From NCBI GenBank assembly GCA_947476465.1, contig CANJQN010000006.1, positions 88,816 through 152,815 of the forward strand: a stretch of 64,000 bases of DNA, given 5' to 3'. The position numbers were made by a program, and so were the translations under genes. Below, piece after piece: positions 9,985 to 25,855 of this stretch. The notes beneath the pieces are model-generated. The model saw only the letters and a list, made by a program, of their open reading frames with translations. It ran no database searches and was not told the DNA's origin. Origin of the DNA: Comamonadaceae bacterium (GTDB taxonomy: Bacteria > Pseudomonadota > Gammaproteobacteria > Burkholderiales > Burkholderiaceae_C). Position 1 is the stretch's first letter. Each line of letters starts with the position of its first letter.

Positions 9985-11895
<1,911 letters not shown>

Positions 11896-12014
11896 CTCAG
11901 TCTCCGGGAAGAGTACTTGCGCTACTTGTGGCCCATTCTAGGGGTTTCAAGCACACGGCCCATGCGAAATGGCTACAAGCCCCTTGCCGAAAGGGCAGCA
12001 TCTCGTGTGGGGGG

Positions 12015-12677
12015 TCATTGCGGTCCGCGGGGGCCGATACCGACAATAAAAGTTTCTGAACTCTTGTCGCGCGAGGCCTTTGGTTTTATCGGCTTGACGA
12101 TCCGGAAGCTCCCCTTGAAGAGTTTGACCAGCTGGCTGTAGCCGCTGCCATGAAACACCTTGGTGACAAGTGCCCCCTCGGGCTTGAGGTGGTTCTGGGA
12201 GAACTCGATCGCCAGCTCGACCACGTGCGCCATGCGGGCGGCGTCCGCCGACTCGATGCCCGACAGGTTGGGCGCCATGTCAGACACCACCACGTCGGCC
12301 TTGCGGCCGGCCATCGCCTCCACCACCCGAGCCAGCATCTCCGGTTCGCGGAAGTCGCCCTGGAGGAAGGTGACGCCCTCGACCGGCTCCATCGGCAGGA
12401 TGTCGATCGCAATGATGGTGCCGTTGAGCTCGCCGACCGCCGCCCCCTCGGGCGACAGACGGCGCCGCACGTACTGGCTCCAGGCGCCGGGGGCCGAGCC
12501 CAGGTCTACCACCAGATGACCGGGCCGGATCAGGCTCAGGCTCTCGTCGATCTCCTTGAGCTTGTAGGCGGCGCGCGCGCGATAGCCCTCTTTCTTGGCG
12601 AGCTTCACATAGGGATCGTTGACATGGTCGTTCAACCAGGCCTTGTTCACCTTCTTGCTCTTGGATTTGACTTTCAT
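12015..12677 (-). CDS. rlmE: 23S rRNA (uridine-2'-O)-methyltransferase
   Basis: [36 protein letters not shown]; start set at 12677. Confidence 0.97.
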   Translation of the reverse strand: MKVKSKSKKVNKAWLNDHVNDPYVKLAKKEGYRARAAYKLKEIDESLSLIRPGHLVVDLGSAPGAWSQYVRRRLSPEGAAVGELNGTIIAIDILPMEPVEGVTFLQGDFREPEMLARVVEAMAGRKADVVVSDMAPNLSGIESADAARMAHVVELAIEFSQNHLKPEGALVTKVFHGSGYSQLVKLFKGSFRIVKPIKPKASRDKSSETFIVGIGPRGPQ

Positions 12678-12720
12678 CTCACTTCCTTTGCCGCCTCCCG
12701 CTGACTGGGATAATAGGCGG

Positions 12721-13194
12721 ATGCCCGCTATCGAACTCACCATTGCCGAACGCAAGGCGCACCGCGCCGACGCCCACCACCTCGCCCCCGTGGTCATGAT
12801 CGGCAACGACGGGTTGACACCCGCCGTCCAGAAAGAGACCGACGCCGCGCTCAGCGCGCACGGTCTCATCAAGATCCGCGTGCTGGGCGACGACCGCACC
12901 CAGCGCGAAGCCATCTACCAGCAACTGGCCGACGAACTCGGCGCCGCCCCCATCCAGCACATCGGCAAGCTGCTGGTGCTATGGCGCCCGAAGGCCGAAA
13001 AAGAAAAAACCGTCGACGAAGACCGCAAACCCGGTCCGCGCGACGTCAAGGTCCTCAAATACAGCAAGCGCGGCGGCCAGCGGCCCGAGGTAAAAACCCT
13101 GCGCGTGCTGGGCAACCAGCGCCTGACGCGCGGCGGGCAGGTCAAGCGCGCCAAGCCCAAGCAGAAGTCGGTGAAGAAGGGCCGGCTGGACTGA
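12721..13194 (+). CDS. YhbY-family (CRM domain) RNA-binding protein with basic C-terminal tail
   Basis: [38 protein letters not shown]; Lys/Arg-rich tail. Confidence 0.92.
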   Translation: MPAIELTIAERKAHRADAHHLAPVVMIGNDGLTPAVQKETDAALSAHGLIKIRVLGDDRTQREAIYQQLADELGAAPIQHIGKLLVLWRPKAEKEKTVDEDRKPGPRDVKVLKYSKRGGQRPEVKTLRVLGNQRLTRGGQVKRAKPKQKSVKKGRLD

Positions 13195-13201
13195 GCGAAC
13201 T

Positions 13202-13310
13202 CGTCATTCCCGCGAAGGCGGGAATCCAGGCCCGGGCCGGGCGTAGCAACGGCCCGTCTCGCGCGCCGGTCGCACCTAGCGCCTGGATCCCCGCCTTCGC
13301 GGGGATGACG
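13202..13310. repeat. REP/BIME-like dispersed palindromic repeat, copy 2
   Basis: CGTCATTCCCGCGAAGGCGGGAATCCAGG ... CCTGGATCCCCGCCTTCGCGGGGATGACG. Confidence 0.88.
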
Positions 13311-13315
13311 GCCCC

Positions 13316-13732
13316 TTAGTGCCTTGCTCCCACCCTCCACAACACCGCCCCGGCGCACACCCACTGCAGCGCGAACATCACGCTGCCCACGCTGTGCCAC
13401 AGCTTCAGGTCTTGGCGCGCCATGATCTTCGGTGCCACGCCGAATTCCACCAGCAGCGCCAGCAGCATCCCGGTCACTACGAGCATCAGCACGCCACCCA
13501 TCGCGTCCATGCTGACCGATTCCTCGCGCCCCCGAATCACCATCAGCAGCACCAGCCCGCTGCCCAGGGCCACCCAGGTCTGCGCGGAAAAGAGCTTGGC
13601 TGCCATGCCCCCTGCCATCGCTGGCGAAGGCAGGTTCGCAAACAGCAAGGGCACCACCCACGCCCCCACGGCCGTCAGGCTGCCCCACCACAGGGCGGCG
13701 GCGAACAAGGCCAATCGGGCATGCCTGGTCAC
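13316..13732 (-). CDS. DUF4149-type small membrane protein
   Basis: Four hydrophobic segments; family and position between yhbY and greA fit the Burkholderiales arrangement. Confidence 0.75.
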   Translation of the reverse strand: MTRHARLALFAAALWWGSLTAVGAWVVPLLFANLPSPAMAGGMAAKLFSAQTWVALGSGLVLLMVIRGREESVSMDAMGGVLMLVVTGMLLALLVEFGVAPKIMARQDLKLWHSVGSVMFALQWVCAGAVLWRVGARH

Positions 13733-13749
13733 GGCGTCGTTCAGGGGTG

Positions 13750-14226
13750 TCAGATGTACTTGACCGACATGATTTCGTAGCGCCGAAGTCCGGCGGGCGC
13801 CTGCACCTCGGCGGTATCGCCCTCTTCCTTGCCGATCAGCGCGCGGGCGATGGGGCTGGAGATGTTGATCAGGCCCAGCTTCAGGTCGGCCTCGTCTTCG
13901 CCCACGATCTGGTAGGTGACATGGTCGCCCGAGTCTTCGTCTTCCAGCTCGACGGTGGCGCCGAACACCACCCTGCCGTCGGCATGCACTGTGGCCGGAT
14001 CGATCACCTGGGCCGCCGACAGCTTGCCCTCGACCTCCTGGATGCGGCCTTCGATGAAGCCCTGGCGGTCCTTGGCGGCCTCGTATTCGGCGTTCTCGGA
14101 CAAATCGCCCTGCGCACGCGCCTCGGCGATGGCGTTGATCACCCAGGGGCGGTCGACGGTCTTGAGCTTGTGCAGTTCAGCCTTGAGCTTTTCGGCGCCG
14201 CGCTTGGTCAGGGGAATGGTGGCCAT
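13750..14226 (-). CDS. greA: Transcription elongation factor GreA
   Basis: [38 protein letters not shown]. Confidence 0.98.
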   Translation of the reverse strand: MATIPLTKRGAEKLKAELHKLKTVDRPWVINAIAEARAQGDLSENAEYEAAKDRQGFIEGRIQEVEGKLSAAQVIDPATVHADGRVVFGATVELEDEDSGDHVTYQIVGEDEADLKLGLINISSPIARALIGKEEGDTAEVQAPAGLRRYEIMSVKYI

Positions 14227-14266
14227 GTCTCGATCAATCGTTGAATTTGTTGAATCCAAAAGCGAA

Positions 14267-14292
14267 ACCGCCGGCAGTTGCCAGCCGGCGGT
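14267..14292 (-). terminator. Strong hairpin between carB and greA (terminator/attenuator-like)
   Basis: ACCGCCGGC-N8-GCCGGCGGT with a T-rich tract downstream on the minus strand. Confidence 0.5.
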
Positions 14293-14321
14293 ATTACCCG
14301 GCGATTATGCCGTCAACCGAC

Positions 14322-17606
<3,285 letters not shown>

Positions 17607-17618
17607 GGTCTCGGCTCT

Positions 17619-18788
17619 TTACGTCTTGGCTTGGTCCATCAGGCCGGTGAACCGGTCGAACAGGTAGCCGATGTCATGCGGGCCGGGCGAGGCCTCTGGG
17701 TGGCCCTGGAAGCAGAAGGCGGGCTTGTCGGTGCGGGCCAGGCCCTGCAGGGTGCCGTCGAACAGGCTGACGTGCGTGGCGCGCAGGTTGGCCGGCAGGG
17801 TCTTTTCATCCACCGCGAAGCCGTGGTTCTGGCTGGTGATGGACACACGGCCGGTGTCCAGGTCTTTGACCGGATGGTTGGCGCCGTGGTGGCCGAACTT
17901 CATCTTGTAGGTGCTGGCGCCCGAAGCCAGGGCCATGATCTGGTGGCCCAGGCAGATGCCGAATGTGGGCAGGCCGTCCTCGATCAGTTCGCGCGTGGCC
18001 TCGATGGCGTAGTCGCAGGGTTGCGGGTCGCCAGGGCCATTGGACAGGAACACACCGTCGGGGTTTAGCTTGCGCACCTCGGTGGCGGGCGTCTGCGCCG
18101 GCACCACCGTCACCCTGCAACCGCGCTCGGCCAGCATGCGCAGGATGTTGCGCTTGACGCCGAAGTCATAGGCCACCACGTGCAAGCGTGGGTTCTCGAG
18201 CTTGCCGTAACCGCTGCCAAGCTGCCACTCGGTCTCGCTCCACTCGTAGGGCGCGCGGGCCGAGACCACCTTGGCCAGATCCAGCCCGCTCATGGACGGC
18301 GCCTTGCGGGCCTGCGCCAACGCGTCGTCGATCAGCGCCGGCGTGACCTGCTGGCCCGCTGGCAGCCCCACGATGCAACCGTTTTGCGCGCCCTGGGTGC
18401 GCAGGATGCGGGTGAGCTTGCGGGTGTCGATGTCAGAGATGGCGACGGTACCCTCGCGGCGCAGGTACTCGGGCAGTGTGAGGGTGGCGCGGAAGTTGGA
18501 CGCCACCAGGGGCAGGTCGCGGATGATCAGGCCCGCGGCGTGGACCTTGCTGGCTTCGACGTCTTCCTCGTTGACCCCGGTGTTGCCGATGTGCGGATAC
18601 GTGAGCGTCACGATCTGCTGCTCGTAGCTGGGGTCGGTGAGGATTTCCTGGTAACCGGTCATGGCCGTGTTGAACACGACTTCGCCGGTGGTGGAGCCGG
18701 TGGCTCCGATCGAATTGCCAACAAAGACCGTGCCGTCTGCGAGCGCCAGGATGGCGGAAGGCTGCGAGGCCTGTTGAGACAAAAGCAC
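17619..18788 (-). CDS. carA: Carbamoyl-phosphate synthase small subunit
   Basis: [34 protein letters not shown] and GICLGHQ glutaminase motif; GTG start at 18788 preferred to the ORF-track start at 18821. Confidence 0.97.
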   Translation of the reverse strand: MLLSQQASQPSAILALADGTVFVGNSIGATGSTTGEVVFNTAMTGYQEILTDPSYEQQIVTLTYPHIGNTGVNEEDVEASKVHAAGLIIRDLPLVASNFRATLTLPEYLRREGTVAISDIDTRKLTRILRTQGAQNGCIVGLPAGQQVTPALIDDALAQARKAPSMSGLDLAKVVSARAPYEWSETEWQLGSGYGKLENPRLHVVAYDFGVKRNILRMLAERGCRVTVVPAQTPATEVRKLNPDGVFLSNGPGDPQPCDYAIEATRELIEDGLPTFGICLGHQIMALASGASTYKMKFGHHGANHPVKDLDTGRVSITSQNHGFAVDEKTLPANLRATHVSLFDGTLQGLARTDKPAFCFQGHPEASPGPHDIGYLFDRFTGLMDQAKT

Positions 18789-18915
18789 TGGGTTCTCCGG
18801 ATGGATGTCGGGTACGCCCAAACGCGTGCCGAGAGCGGGTGTCTCGATCTTGCTTTTGTTCAGGGAGAAAGCTGCGGCTGCGCTAGGCGTACAGGTTGAT
18901 GCGGGAAAGCCCTTG

Positions 18916-18921
18916 ATTATA
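18916..18921 (-). promoter_or_regulatory. Putative -10 box for the car operon
   Basis: Perfect TATAAT on the minus strand about 130 nt upstream of carA; no convincing -35 at 17 bp. Confidence 0.35.
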
Positions 18922-18973
18922 GCGTTCGAGGGTCATGCCCCCGCATCCGAAAAGGGTGCGCGCGCGTCGGCCA

Positions 18974-20374
18974 TCAGGCGTGCCGTCCCGCAGCCACCAG
19001 GTGGTCGGCATCCTGGGCGAATTGCCGGCGCAGGGGCGCACTGATGCGGTCGTCCGAGGCGGCTCTGCGCCAGAAAGCCATTGCCGCCTCGAAGGCATGG
19101 TGCCAGGCGACACGTTGCGCCGGCAGTGGCAAGGGCGGCTCAAAGGCACGCGGCGGCACCTCGCCCCCGGGCAAGGGCGCGTACATCATTGGCAGCATGT
19201 CGTAAGCCGGCGCCAGCCGAAAGCCCTTGGCCGTGGGTCGAAAACTCAGGTTGCCGGCATGCATGTCGGTGTTGCCGATCAGGCGCCCGAACCACCACAG
19301 GCGTGCGACGCGGGCGACATCGTCCGCATCGAGCCAACCCTGCACCTGCAGCCGGCGGGCGACGGCCGGCCAGTCGCCCGCCGGCAGGCCCAGCAGCGCG
19401 TCATTGAGAGATTCGAGCGTGCACAGCGCGCTCCGGCCGAAATCGCCATGGCGGTCGAAGCGCTCGAGCTCCAGGAACGTTCGCCCGCCGTGCCGCAGCA
19501 GCCGGCTGCGCGCCGCATCCAGCCCGGCCGGGCCGGACAATGTCTCAAGGGCAAGATGCTCGCAGACCAGCAAGTCGGCCCAGCGCCGCACCGACGCGGA
19601 GTCGTCCGAGCCCGAGAACTTCACCAGCACATGCGCGGTATCGCCAGCGGCGCCGGAGGCCAGGGCCCGCCGCGCCGCGAACTTGGGAAATTCGCCTGCG
19701 GCGCTGGAGCCTGGCACGCCGCCCGTCACCGCCTGCTCGGCCAACCCGGCGTAGGCCGCCGCGATGCTGTCGTCCGGCAGGGGCGGCGCCAAGGTCCGGC
19801 GCCATGCCTGCCACTGCGCGTAGGCCTCATCGCCCACGATCAGGTTGCCGCTCGCATCCCAGCCTCGCTGCAGCAGCACATGAAGGATGTCGTCGTCGCC
19901 CCACTCACCAGGATCGGGCGAGACCCCCAATGACCGGTGTTCCAGGCGAGCGAACGCCCGGCCCATGTACCCCTGCGGCCGCATGTCGTACAGAAGGTAT
20001 GGCAGACCGGGCCACCAGCCGTCCCGGCATTCCTCTGGCACCGGCCAGGCCGCGTCCTGCGGCGCGATCCAGCTTCCCTCGGGCCGCACCAGTGACAAGG
20101 CCCCCGCCTGGGCGGCTTGGCCATCCTCGTCGACGGCATAGAGGGGCCACTGCGCCAATTGACCCCGCAGGCCGCGGCGCAGGCCATAACGCGTGCGGCG
20201 CGCGCGACCGGCCACGATGAGCTCGTCCCCGGGCATGTTGGCCAGCAGCCGATGCACCGTTGGAATGCTCATGCCCAGCGCCTTCGCCAGCACGGCGGCG
20301 CTGGCAGGCGCCTGCCGCGCGAGCGCGGTACGCAGACCCTGCAGGGGATCCGGGTCAACGAAGGTGGGTCGCAT
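18974..20374 (-). CDS. HipA-family Ser/Thr kinase-like protein with N-terminal winged HTH (YjjJ-like)
   Basis: N-terminal AVLAKALGMSIPTVHRLLANM; kinase motifs VLVKFSGS, LELERFDRHG, LIGNTDMHAGNLSF, LAPAYDMLPMMY. Confidence 0.88.
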   Translation of the reverse strand: MRPTFVDPDPLQGLRTALARQAPASAAVLAKALGMSIPTVHRLLANMPGDELIVAGRARRTRYGLRRGLRGQLAQWPLYAVDEDGQAAQAGALSLVRPEGSWIAPQDAAWPVPEECRDGWWPGLPYLLYDMRPQGYMGRAFARLEHRSLGVSPDPGEWGDDDILHVLLQRGWDASGNLIVGDEAYAQWQAWRRTLAPPLPDDSIAAAYAGLAEQAVTGGVPGSSAAGEFPKFAARRALASGAAGDTAHVLVKFSGSDDSASVRRWADLLVCEHLALETLSGPAGLDAARSRLLRHGGRTFLELERFDRHGDFGRSALCTLESLNDALLGLPAGDWPAVARRLQVQGWLDADDVARVARLWWFGRLIGNTDMHAGNLSFRPTAKGFRLAPAYDMLPMMYAPLPGGEVPPRAFEPPLPLPAQRVAWHHAFEAAMAFWRRAASDDRISAPLRRQFAQDADHLVAAGRHA

Positions 20375-20384
20375 GATGAGATTC

Positions 20385-20402
20385 CTGAGAAGATTTTCTC
20401 AG
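20385..20402. promoter_or_regulatory. Palindrome upstream of the hipA-like gene (putative operator)
   Basis: CTGAGAA-GATT-TTCTCAG, perfect 7-bp arms, just upstream of the gene in an AT-rich intergenic region; related TGAGGATATTCTCA at 20463-20476. Confidence 0.45.
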
Positions 20403-20473
20403 AAATTATCATTCATTATCAATTGCTTAGAGCAAATTGTCCGGGGATCTTGAAAAGATTTTTGAGGATATTC

Positions 20474-21247
20474 TCACCCCCGGCCGACTGCGCTCGCGTA
20501 CAGGCAGATGGCCGCCGCGCCGGCGACATTGAGCGATTCTTCACCGCCGGGCTGGGCGATGCGCAGGGCCAGGGTGGCGCGGGCGGCCAGCTCGGGGCTG
20601 ACGCCCTGCCCTTCGTGCCCCAGCGCCCAGGCGCAGGGCCAAGGCAGCCGGGCCTGGTGCAGCAGCTCGCCCTGATGGGAGCTGGTGGTCAGCAAGGGTA
20701 CGTCCAGAAGCGCCACCTCGGCCATGCTGGCGCCCTCGATCAGTTGCAAGGCGAAATGGGCCCCCATGCCGGCACGCAGCACCTTGGGCGACCAGAGCGC
20801 GGCCGTGCCCTTGAGCGCAATGACCTGCCGGAAACCGAAGGCCGAGGCACTGCGCAGGATGGCGCCCACATTGCCGGCATCTTGCAGGCGATCGAGCACC
20901 AGGCTCGGCGTGGCGGGCTCCAGTGCCGGCGGCACGGGCAGGGGCATGACAAAACCCATGCGGGCGGGGGATTCGAGCCCGCTCAGGCCCTCGAACAGCG
21001 CGTCGTCGACCACGACGGTGCGCTCGGCGGCGGCAGCCAGCTCGGGCAGCGCCTGCGCCCAGGCGGATTCGGCAAATACCGCCGTTTGAGGTCGCTGACC
21101 GCGGGCTAGCGCGGCGCGGCACAGGTGGTCGCCCTCGATCCAGACCTGCCCCAGCCGCCGATAGGCCGTTCCGTCCTGCGCCAGCCGGCGAAGTTGCTTG
21201 AGCAAAGCGTTGTCCCGCGAGCTGATGCGAATGACCTCCTCGGTCAT
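20474..21247 (-). CDS. TrmH/SpoU-family RNA 2'-O-methyltransferase
   Basis: [49 protein letters not shown]. Confidence 0.93.
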   Translation of the reverse strand: MTEEVIRISSRDNALLKQLRRLAQDGTAYRRLGQVWIEGDHLCRAALARGQRPQTAVFAESAWAQALPELAAAAERTVVVDDALFEGLSGLESPARMGFVMPLPVPPALEPATPSLVLDRLQDAGNVGAILRSASAFGFRQVIALKGTAALWSPKVLRAGMGAHFALQLIEGASMAEVALLDVPLLTTSSHQGELLHQARLPWPCAWALGHEGQGVSPELAARATLALRIAQPGGEESLNVAGAAAICLYASAVGRG

Positions 21248-21966
21248 GCCGCGAGCCGATCGTCCCGCCCAGCGCCTTGCGCCAGCAGCGCGGCCGCGAC
21301 AGGCGCGAAGAAGCGGCGATGGTGCGGGCAAGCGCCGTGGCGTTGCAGCGCTTCGAGGTGCTCACGGGTGCCGTAGCCCTTGTGCCCAGCAAAACCGTAC
21401 TGCGGAAACTCCTCGTGCATGGCCTTGCACAGCCGATCGCGGTGGACCTTGGCGAGAATCGACGCGGCCGAGATCGATCGCACGAGCGCGTCGCCGCCGA
21501 CCACCGCCTCGGCCAGCACGTCGATGCACGGCAGCCGGTTGCCGTCGACCAGGACCTTGGCCGGCTTGAGCCGCAAGCCCTCCACGGCGCGCTTCATGGC
21601 CAGCATCGTGGCCTGCAGGATGTTCAGTTCGTCGATCTCCTGGACGCTGGCCAGGGCGACGGAGCAGCACAGGGCCTTTTCCATGATGCGGTCGTACAGG
21701 CGTTCGCGCTGCAAGGCCGTGAGCACCTTGGAATCGGCCAGCCCCTGGATGCGGCGGCTGTCGTCGAGGATGACGGCGGCGGCCACCACCGGCCCGGCCA
21801 GCGGGCCGCGGCCGGCTTCGTCGACACCGGCGACCAGGCCGGTGGTAACCCAGTCGAACACGGACTGCGGGTACTTGCGGCGTGGCGCTCGGCGGGGCCT
21901 GGGCGCGGGCACGGGCGCTTCGGGCAAGCCGGGAAGCTCAGGGCTGAAGGACTTGGGCGATGGCAT
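21244..21966 (-). CDS. rnhB: Ribonuclease HII
   Basis: [31 protein letters not shown]; start set at 21966. Confidence 0.97.
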   Translation of the reverse strand: MPSPKSFSPELPGLPEAPVPAPRPRRAPRRKYPQSVFDWVTTGLVAGVDEAGRGPLAGPVVAAAVILDDSRRIQGLADSKVLTALQRERLYDRIMEKALCCSVALASVQEIDELNILQATMLAMKRAVEGLRLKPAKVLVDGNRLPCIDVLAEAVVGGDALVRSISAASILAKVHRDRLCKAMHEEFPQYGFAGHKGYGTREHLEALQRHGACPHHRRFFAPVAAALLAQGAGRDDRLAA

Positions 21967-23098
21967 CGGTGGCGAGGGTGGCCGTGTCGCGCCGCAATTG
22001 GTGGTGCAGCGCGTGGAATTTCTGCTGGACGGCCGCCATTGTGTCAGGCGCATCCAGCCAATCCAACACCGATGCCGCCAAGCGCGCTGGCGTGGCGTCG
22101 TGCTGCAACAACTCGGGCACGGCCATCTCGCGCAGCAGGATGTTGGGCAGGCCCACCCAGGGCTGCAGCGCCTGGCGCTTCATGATCTGCCAGCTCAGGG
22201 CGTTCATGCGGTAGCCGATGACCATGGGCCGCTTGAACAGCGCCGCCTCCAAGGTGGCGGTGCCGCTGGCGATCAGGGTGACATCGCAAGCGGCCAGCGC
22301 CTCGTGCGAGCGGCCCGCCAGCAGCGTGAGCGCATCGCCCAGGCCGGCGCGGTGGGCCGCCTGTTCAATCGGGACGCGTAACGCCGGCACCGCCGGGACG
22401 ACGAAGCGAACCGCCGGCCGCACACGCTGGATCTCCCGAGCGGCCTGGAAAAACACATCCGCCAGATAACGGACCTCGGAGGCGCGGCTGCCCGGCAAAA
22501 TGGCGACCACTTTCTCGTGCTCACCCAGCCCGATGGCGCGCCGGGCGGCGGCGCGGTCGGGCTCCTGCGGGATCACGCCAGCCAGCGGGTGACCCACATA
22601 GGTAGCGGCGATGCCGTGGGCGGCCAGCAGCTCGGGCTCGAAGGGAAAAATGCACAGCACGTGGTCGGCGCTGCGGCGGATCTGGTCGATGCGGCCGGCG
22701 CGCCAGGCCCAGATCGCGGGGCAGACGAAGTGCACGGTGCGGATGCCAGCCTGGCGCAGCCCGGCTTCGAGGTCGAGGTTGAAATCGGGCGCGTCGACGC
22801 CGATGAAAAGCGGCGGACGATCGGCCAGCAGCCGCGCCTTGAGCGCGCGGCGGATGCCGACGATCTCGCGGTAGTGCCGCAGCACCTCGACATAGCCGCG
22901 CACCGCCAGCTTCTCGTGCGGCCACAGGGCCTGGAAACCCTGGCGCGCCATGTTCGGACCGCCAATGCCATAGGCCTGCAAGTGCGGCCAGCGCCGGTTG
23001 AGCCCTTGCAGCAGCAGACCGGCCAGCAGATCGCCAGAGACCTCGCCCGCCACCATGGCCAGCCGCAGTGCCCCCGCGGTGGACGGATCGGCGCTCAC
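21938..23098 (-). CDS. lpxB: Lipid-A-disaccharide synthase
   Basis: [43 protein letters not shown]. Confidence 0.98.
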   Translation of the reverse strand: MSADPSTAGALRLAMVAGEVSGDLLAGLLLQGLNRRWPHLQAYGIGGPNMARQGFQALWPHEKLAVRGYVEVLRHYREIVGIRRALKARLLADRPPLFIGVDAPDFNLDLEAGLRQAGIRTVHFVCPAIWAWRAGRIDQIRRSADHVLCIFPFEPELLAAHGIAATYVGHPLAGVIPQEPDRAAARRAIGLGEHEKVVAILPGSRASEVRYLADVFFQAAREIQRVRPAVRFVVPAVPALRVPIEQAAHRAGLGDALTLLAGRSHEALAACDVTLIASGTATLEAALFKRPMVIGYRMNALSWQIMKRQALQPWVGLPNILLREMAVPELLQHDATPARLAASVLDWLDAPDTMAAVQQKFHALHHQLRRDTATLATDAIAQVLQP

Positions 23099-23103
23099 GC
23101 GGG

Positions 23104-23901
23104 TCAGCGCACGATGCCGCGCTGGGGCGACACGGCCGCCAGAAAGCCCAGCATCATCTGGACGTCGGGCTGGGCCTCGGGTGTGTCGGCCACCAGGGCG
23201 CCGATGCGCTCTTGCGCCTGCGCCAGGGTGAGGCTGTCGCGGTACAGGGCCTTGTGCATGGCCTTGACGGCAGCAACCCGGGCCGGCGAAAAACCGCGCC
23301 GGCGCAGCCCTTCAAAATTCATGGCGCGCGCCTGCGCGGGCTGGCCCTGGCTCATGACAAAGGGCGGCTGGTCGGCAAACAGCAGCGCGCACATGGCCGT
23401 CATGCCGTGGGCGCCGATGCGTACGAACTGGTGCACCACGGTGAAGCCGCCGAGGATGACCCAGTCGCCCACCTCGACGTGCCCGGCCAGCTGCGTGTTG
23501 TTGGCGAAGATCGTGTGGTTGCCCACCTGGCAGTCGTGCGCCAGATGCACGTAGGCCATGATCCAGTTGTCGCTGCCCACGCGGGTGACGCCGCCGCCCC
23601 CGGGCGAGCCGATGTTGAAGGTGCAGAACTCGCGGACAGTGTTGCGCTCGCCGATCACCAGCTCGCAGGGCTCGCCCGCGTACTTCTTGTCCTGCGGGAT
23701 CGCGCCGAGCGAGGAAAACTGGAAGATGCGGTTGTCGCGCCCGATGGTGGTGTGGCCCTCGATCACGCAATGCGCGCCGACGGTGGTGCCAGGGCCGATC
23801 TTCACGTGCGGGCCGATCACGCTGTAGGGCCCGATCGAGGCCGTGGGGTCGATCAGCGCGCCCGGCGCGACAATCGCGGTGGCATGAATGGAGCCCGTCA
23901 C
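23104..23901 (-). CDS. lpxA: UDP-N-acetylglucosamine acyltransferase
   Basis: Hexapeptide repeats; [35 protein letters not shown] start set at 23901. Confidence 0.97.
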   Translation of the reverse strand: MTGSIHATAIVAPGALIDPTASIGPYSVIGPHVKIGPGTTVGAHCVIEGHTTIGRDNRIFQFSSLGAIPQDKKYAGEPCELVIGERNTVREFCTFNIGSPGGGGVTRVGSDNWIMAYVHLAHDCQVGNHTIFANNTQLAGHVEVGDWVILGGFTVVHQFVRIGAHGMTAMCALLFADQPPFVMSQGQPAQARAMNFEGLRRRGFSPARVAAVKAMHKALYRDSLTLAQAQERIGALVADTPEAQPDVQMMLGFLAAVSPQRGIVR

Positions 23902-23917
23902 AAGCGGCCTTTGTCGG

Positions 23918-24358
23918 TCATTCGATCCGGCGCATGGTGCACATGAGTTCGGCCTCGCAGGCCACCTCCTCACCCACGCGCGTGATGCCCTTGAACTTGA
24001 AGACGCCGGCGCGGGAACGCTCCAGGGTGACGTCCATCACCAGCTGGTCGCCCGGCTCGACCGGCCGCTTGAAGCGGGCGCCATCGATGCCCGCAAAGTA
24101 ATACACCGTCTTGTCGTCAGGCGTGACGCCCTGGGCGTCGAACGACAACAGCGCCGCGGCCTGGGCCATGGCTTCGAGAATGAGCACACCCGGCATCACC
24201 GGCCGGTGCGGAAAATGACCAGTGAAAAACGGTTCGTTGATGGAGACGTTCTTGAGGGCGCGGATGCTCTTGCCTTTTTCGATCGACACCACCCGGTCGA
24301 TGAGCAGAAACGGGTAGCGGTGCGGCAGCTGTTTGAGGATCTGGTGAATGTCCATCAT
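23918..24358 (-). CDS. fabZ: 3-hydroxyacyl-[acyl-carrier-protein] dehydratase
   Basis: [48 protein letters not shown]. Confidence 0.98.
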   Translation of the reverse strand: MMDIHQILKQLPHRYPFLLIDRVVSIEKGKSIRALKNVSINEPFFTGHFPHRPVMPGVLILEAMAQAAALLSFDAQGVTPDDKTVYYFAGIDGARFKRPVEPGDQLVMDVTLERSRAGVFKFKGITRVGEEVACEAELMCTMRRIE

Positions 24359-25329
24359 GGCTTGTTCTTCTCTAGCGCCTTGACGCGTTCGCGCAGGCTG
24401 TGCAGGTGACGCAGGGTGGCCGCGTTCTTCTCCCAGGCGGCATTGTCGTCGATGGGAAAGACGCCGGTGTAGTGGCCCGGCTGGTGGATCGAGCGGGTGA
24501 CCAGGGTCATGGCCGAGATGTGCACATGGTCGGCCAGCGTGATGTGGCCGACGATGCCGGCCTTGCCGCCGATGGTGCAGTGCGCTCCGATCCGGGTGCT
24601 GCCGGCAACCGCCACGCAGCCGGCCATGACGGTGTGTTTGCCAATGCGCACGTTGTGGCCGATCTGGATGAGGTTGTCGAGCTTGACGCCGTCTTCGATC
24701 ACGGTGTCGGCCAGTGCGCCGCGGTCGATGCAGGTGTTGGCGCCGATCTCCACGTCGTTGCCGATGCGCACCGCGCCCAGCTGCTCGATCTTTTCCCAGG
24801 CGCCCTGGTTCGGCGCGATCCCGAAACCGTCGGCGCCGATCACCACGCCGGGGTGCAACAGGCAACGATCGCCGATCACGCAGGCTTGGCTGACAGTCAC
24901 GCGCGACTTGAGCTCGGTGTCGGCGCCGATGCGGGCACCGCGCTCGACGACGCACAGCGCGCCGATGGTGGCAGAAGGGTCCACCACCGCATCGGGGTCG
25001 ACCACCGCGCTAGGGTGAATGCCGGGCCTGCGCTGGCCGCCCAGCACCACGCGCTTCCACAGCTGCGTGAGGCGGGCGAAGTACAGGTAGGGGTCGTCGG
25101 TGACGATCGCAGCGCCACGCGCCAGCGCCGCGTCGCGCTGCGCCGTCGCAACGATGACGCAGCCAGCCTGTGAGCTGGCCAGCTGCGACTGGTACTTGGG
25201 GTTGCTGAGAAAGCTCAGCTGCGACGGTGTGGCGGCGTCGAGCGGTGCCAGGCCCTCGATCAGCCGGGTCGGGTCGCCGTGAAGCTCGCCGCCGAGGCTG
25301 GCGACGATGTCGCCAAGGGGCAATGCCAC
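24355..25329 (-). CDS. lpxD: UDP-3-O-(3-hydroxymyristoyl)glucosamine N-acyltransferase
   Basis: Hexapeptide repeats; [39 protein letters not shown]. Confidence 0.98.
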   Translation of the reverse strand: MALPLGDIVASLGGELHGDPTRLIEGLAPLDAATPSQLSFLSNPKYQSQLASSQAGCVIVATAQRDAALARGAAIVTDDPYLYFARLTQLWKRVVLGGQRRPGIHPSAVVDPDAVVDPSATIGALCVVERGARIGADTELKSRVTVSQACVIGDRCLLHPGVVIGADGFGIAPNQGAWEKIEQLGAVRIGNDVEIGANTCIDRGALADTVIEDGVKLDNLIQIGHNVRIGKHTVMAGCVAVAGSTRIGAHCTIGGKAGIVGHITLADHVHISAMTLVTRSIHQPGHYTGVFPIDDNAAWEKNAATLRHLHSLRERVKALEKNKP

Positions 25330-25330
25330 G

Positions 25331-25855
25331 TCACTTGCCTGCCGCCGCCGGGGCTGCGTTCAGGGCCTTGATCACCTTCTCGGTGATGTCGTGCTTGGGA
25401 TTGATGTAGACCGCCTCTTGCAGGACCAGGTCGTACTTTTCGGCCTCGGCGACCTGGCGAACGATGCGGTTGGCGCGGTCGAGCACCTGTTGCAGCTCTT
25501 CGTTCTTACGGGAGTTGAGGTCTTCCTGGAACTCACGGCGCTTGCGCTGGAAATCGCGGTCCTGGTCGACCAGCTGGCGCTGACGCTGCTGGCGCACGCT
25601 TTCGGACAGCGTGGGGGCTTCGCGCTCGAAACGCTCGGACGCGGTCTTGATGGTTGCGCCGACGTCGTTGAGCTCCTTCTCGCGGCGCGCGAACTCCTGC
25701 TCGAGCTTGGTCTGTGCGGCCTTGGCGGTGTTGGCCTCTCGAAAGATGCGATCGGTGTTCACGAAGCCGATGCGAAACTCCTGCGCAAAGGCGGGGGCGC
25801 ACACCACCGCCAGCCCGAGCAAGGCCGCATACCATTGGCGACTCAGATACGACAT
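25331..25855 (-). CDS. OmpH/Skp-family periplasmic chaperone
   Basis: Signal peptide, [15 protein letters not shown], charged coiled-coil, [17 protein letters not shown]; between lpxD and bamA. Confidence 0.94.
   Translation of the reverse strand: MSYLSRQWYAALLGLAVVCAPAFAQEFRIGFVNTDRIFREANTAKAAQTKLEQEFARREKELNDVGATIKTASERFEREAPTLSESVRQQRQRQLVDQDRDFQRKRREFQEDLNSRKNEELQQVLDRANRIVRQVAEAEKYDLVLQEAVYINPKHDITEKVIKALNAAPAAAGK

Noticed and set aside
18789-18973. Pyrimidine-responsive attenuator or leader peptide upstream of carA
   Set aside because: A TATAAT box is present, but no convincing terminator/antiterminator pair or leader ORF was found in the ~130-nt leader.
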